Source of the DNA: Thermobispora bispora DSM 43833
GTDB taxonomy: Bacteria > Actinomycetota > Actinomycetes > Streptosporangiales > Streptosporangiaceae
Assembly: GCF_000092645.1 (NCBI RefSeq)
Contig: NC_014165.1
Location: 1,984,001 to 2,048,000 of the forward strand
Direction of reading: 5' to 3'
DNA: 64,000 nucleotides
Part shown: piece after piece, positions 62,291-64,000 of the stretch
Numbering within the stretch: the stretch's first letter is position 1
How the letters are laid out: every line of letters starts with the position of its first letter
The notes under the pieces: generated by a model
What the model was told of the DNA's origin: nothing
The model's database searches: none
Seen by the model: the letters and a program-made list of their open reading frames with translations, nothing else
Translations under genes and position numbers: made by a program

Positions 62291-63592
62291 TCAGCGGAGC
62301 GGCTGGTCCTTGGTCTCCCGCAGCGCGAACACGTAGACCAGCGTGGAGACCAGCGCGAGCGCCGACATGTACCAGGGGAACAGCCCGGGGTTGCCGGCGT
62401 CCTTCATGGCCGTGCCGATGAACGGCGCGGTCCCGCCGAAGATCGCCACGGTGAGCGAGTACGGCAGCCCCGCGCCCGCCGCGCGCACCCGGGTGGGGAA
62501 CAGCTCGGCGTTGACCGCGGCCGAGATCGAGGTGAAGCAGCCGAGGAACACCATGCCGGTGCACTGGATGACCAGCAGGCTGGCGAAGGAGTCGGTCAGC
62601 AGGCCGAGCAGCGGCACGGGCAGCAGCGTGAAGGCCACCCCGAAGGTGATCAGCATCGGCTTGCGGCCGACGCGGTCGGAGAGCATGCCGAGCACGGGCT
62701 GGAGCACCATGAAGAACAGCAGGGCGATGGTGCCCACGGTGAGCGCCGTCCCGGGGTCGAAGCCGGCGTTCTGCTGCGCGTACGTGGGCAGGAACGTCGT
62801 CCACGTGTAGTAGGCCACGGTGCCCGCCACCGTGATGCCGACGATCAGCGCGGACTGCGCCGGGTACCGGACGAGGAACTCGAACATCCTCGGCTTCTCG
62901 GCCCGGCCCTGGCGGATCTCCTCGGCGAGCGTGGTGGTCTCGTCGGCGCCCCGGCGGATCCACAGGCCGACCAGGCCGAGCAGCGCGCCGACCAGGAACG
63001 GCACCCGCCACCCCCAGGCGTGCATGGCGTCCTCGGGCAGGAGGGCGGCGAGCGCGGCGGCCAGGCCGGAGGCGAGGAGCTGGCCGAGGGTGGTGCTCAC
63101 GTACTGGAAGCTGGAGAACAGGCCGCGGCGCCCTGGCGGGGCCGACTCCACGAGGAAGGTGGTCGCCGCGGCGAACTCGCCTCCCACCGACAGGCCCTGG
63201 ATCAGCCTCGCCGCGGTGAGGGTGATCGGGGCGAGCACGCCCACGGCGGCGTAGGTCGGGGTGACCCCGAGCAGCAGCGAGCCGCCGCTCATCAGGGCGA
63301 TGGTGAACGTCATGGCCGCGCGGCGGCCGAACCGGTCCGCGAACACGCCGACCAGCAGCCCGCCGAGCGGGCGCATGAAGAACCCCACGGCGAAGACCGC
63401 GAAGGAGCTGAGCACCGGCACCAGCGGGTCGTCGCTCGCGGGGAAGATCTGCCCGGCGAAGTACACCGTCAGGAACGAGTAGGTGTACCAGTCGAACCAT
63501 TCGACGATGTTGCCGATGTTCGCCGCGACCAGCTGGCGTGCCCGGCTGCGCGGGACGCCGATCGGTGAGCGATCACGGGTGGGCGCCGTCAC
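62291..63592 (-). CDS. MHS-family MFS transporter (KgtP/ProP-like)
   Basis: A 433-residue, twelve-helix major facilitator of the metabolite:H+ symporter family: NIGNIVEWFDWYTYSF at helix 1, ADRFGRR in loop 2-3, RLIQGLSVGGEF in helix 4-5 and SDRVGRKP in loop 8-9. Likely substrates are organic acids or betaines; the adjacent citrate/dicarboxylate-type regulator favours an organic acid (inference). Confidence 0.92.
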   Translation of the reverse strand: MTAPTRDRSPIGVPRSRARQLVAANIGNIVEWFDWYTYSFLTVYFAGQIFPASDDPLVPVLSSFAVFAVGFFMRPLGGLLVGVFADRFGRRAAMTFTIALMSGGSLLLGVTPTYAAVGVLAPITLTAARLIQGLSVGGEFAAATTFLVESAPPGRRGLFSSFQYVSTTLGQLLASGLAAALAALLPEDAMHAWGWRVPFLVGALLGLVGLWIRRGADETTTLAEEIRQGRAEKPRMFEFLVRYPAQSALIVGITVAGTVAYYTWTTFLPTYAQQNAGFDPGTALTVGTIALLFFMVLQPVLGMLSDRVGRKPMLITFGVAFTLLPVPLLGLLTDSFASLLVIQCTGMVFLGCFTSISAAVNAELFPTRVRAAGAGLPYSLTVAIFGGTAPFIGTAMKDAGNPGLFPWYMSALALVSTLVYVFALRETKDQPLR

Positions 63593-63745
63593 TCGGGCTC
63601 CTTCCGGTCAGGGGGCATGCGGTTGCGCCTGGCGGTCGGCGCGGGCCGGGCGGTGGGACGGCCGCCGTGGCCGGCCCGGCGGGGCGGCGGCGCCGGCGGT
63701 GCGGGCCGCCGTACGCCGCGGGGAGCGGTGCGGGGCGTGGGCGCT

Positions 63746-64000
63746 TCATGTGCGGTCGCGCACCAGCCCGTGCCGCATGGCGATCACGGCCGCCTGGGTC
63801 CGGTTGGGGCAGTTCAGCTTGAGCAGGATGTTGCCCACCAGGCGCTTGGCGCCGTGCACCGAGATGTAGAGGCGCTGGGCGATCTCCTTGTTGCTCAGCC
63901 CGTCGGCGAGCAGCTGCAGGGCCTCCCGCTCCCGGGCGGACAGCTCCACGTACCGGGGATGGGTGCCCCTGCGCAGCATGCGGTCGGCGGAGTCGAACAG
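63746..64000 (-). CDS. LuxR-type regulator, C-terminal part (runs off the window)
   Basis: The last 84 residues of a regulator with a GerE/LuxR HTH (LSAREREALQLLADGLSNKEIAQRL). The reading frame is open to base 64000 and continues beyond it (LFDSADRM...), so the start and any receiver domain are outside the window. The 153 bases between this gene and the transporter start (63593-63745) show nothing supported. Confidence 0.85.
   Translation of the reverse strand: MFDSADRMLRRGTHPRYVELSAREREALQLLADGLSNKEIAQRLYISVHGAKRLVGNILLKLNCPNRTQAAVIAMRHGLVRDRT

Overview
The window is 64 kb of very high-GC, densely coded chromosomal DNA. Frequent GTG starts, start/stop overlaps of four bases (ATGA or GTGA), leaderless-looking promoters, a DUF3040 protein, Rv2578c-type radical SAM proteins and a c-di-AMP (ydaO-type) riboswitch before a CHAP amidase all point to an actinomycete, probably a Streptosporangiales-like genus; the genus is inference. 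I saw no rRNA, tRNA, CRISPR array or intact insertion sequence.

Left part (1-21 kb): a CydDC-like ABC pair behind a Zur-type palindrome; a YigZ protein; isochorismate synthase; a secreted SGNH hydrolase; a VOC protein; a DesKR-type two-component system with a drug-type ABC exporter; a GT4 glycosyltransferase; an Rv2578c-family radical SAM protein with a possible LexA box; DUF3040; a class B PBP; an acyltransferase; a GlsB-like membrane protein; a tyrosine recombinase; and an EamA transporter.

Central part (21-36 kb) is the most notable. A FadR-type GntR regulator and a soluble Cache-domain protein face an APC permease. The permease is followed by P450, [3Fe-4S] ferredoxin, ferredoxin reductase, a glutamine-synthetase-like gamma-glutamyl ligase, a signal-less solute-binding-like protein, two PuuD-like hydrolases, two aldehyde dehydrogenases, a class III CoA transferase and glutaryl-CoA dehydrogenase. 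I read this as a nearly complete route from a cyclic secondary amine (piperidine type) through 5-aminovalerate and glutarate to crotonyl-CoA, with only an aminotransferase missing. A decayed tandem copy of the regulator/permease control region lies between the two divergent genes.

Right part (36-64 kb): a gene-poor stretch with thioredoxin reductase and isochorismate synthase fragments; a zinc-finger coiled-coil protein; an IclR regulator with E1-alpha/E1-beta and a free lipoyl domain but no E2; a KhtTU-like K+/H+ antiporter pair beside a c-di-AMP riboswitch-controlled CHAP amidase; a beta-lactamase-fold hydrolase; an XRE/TPR regulator; a RecD2-like helicase; an L,D-transpeptidase lipoprotein; a TetR/methyltransferase pair with double operators; a second radical SAM paralogue; an SMR pump with TetR; a NodIJ-like ABC exporter; a universal stress protein; a truncated and frameshifted DcuS/CitA-type kinase with an intact regulator; an MHS-family transporter; and the 3' end of a LuxR-type regulator at the right edge.
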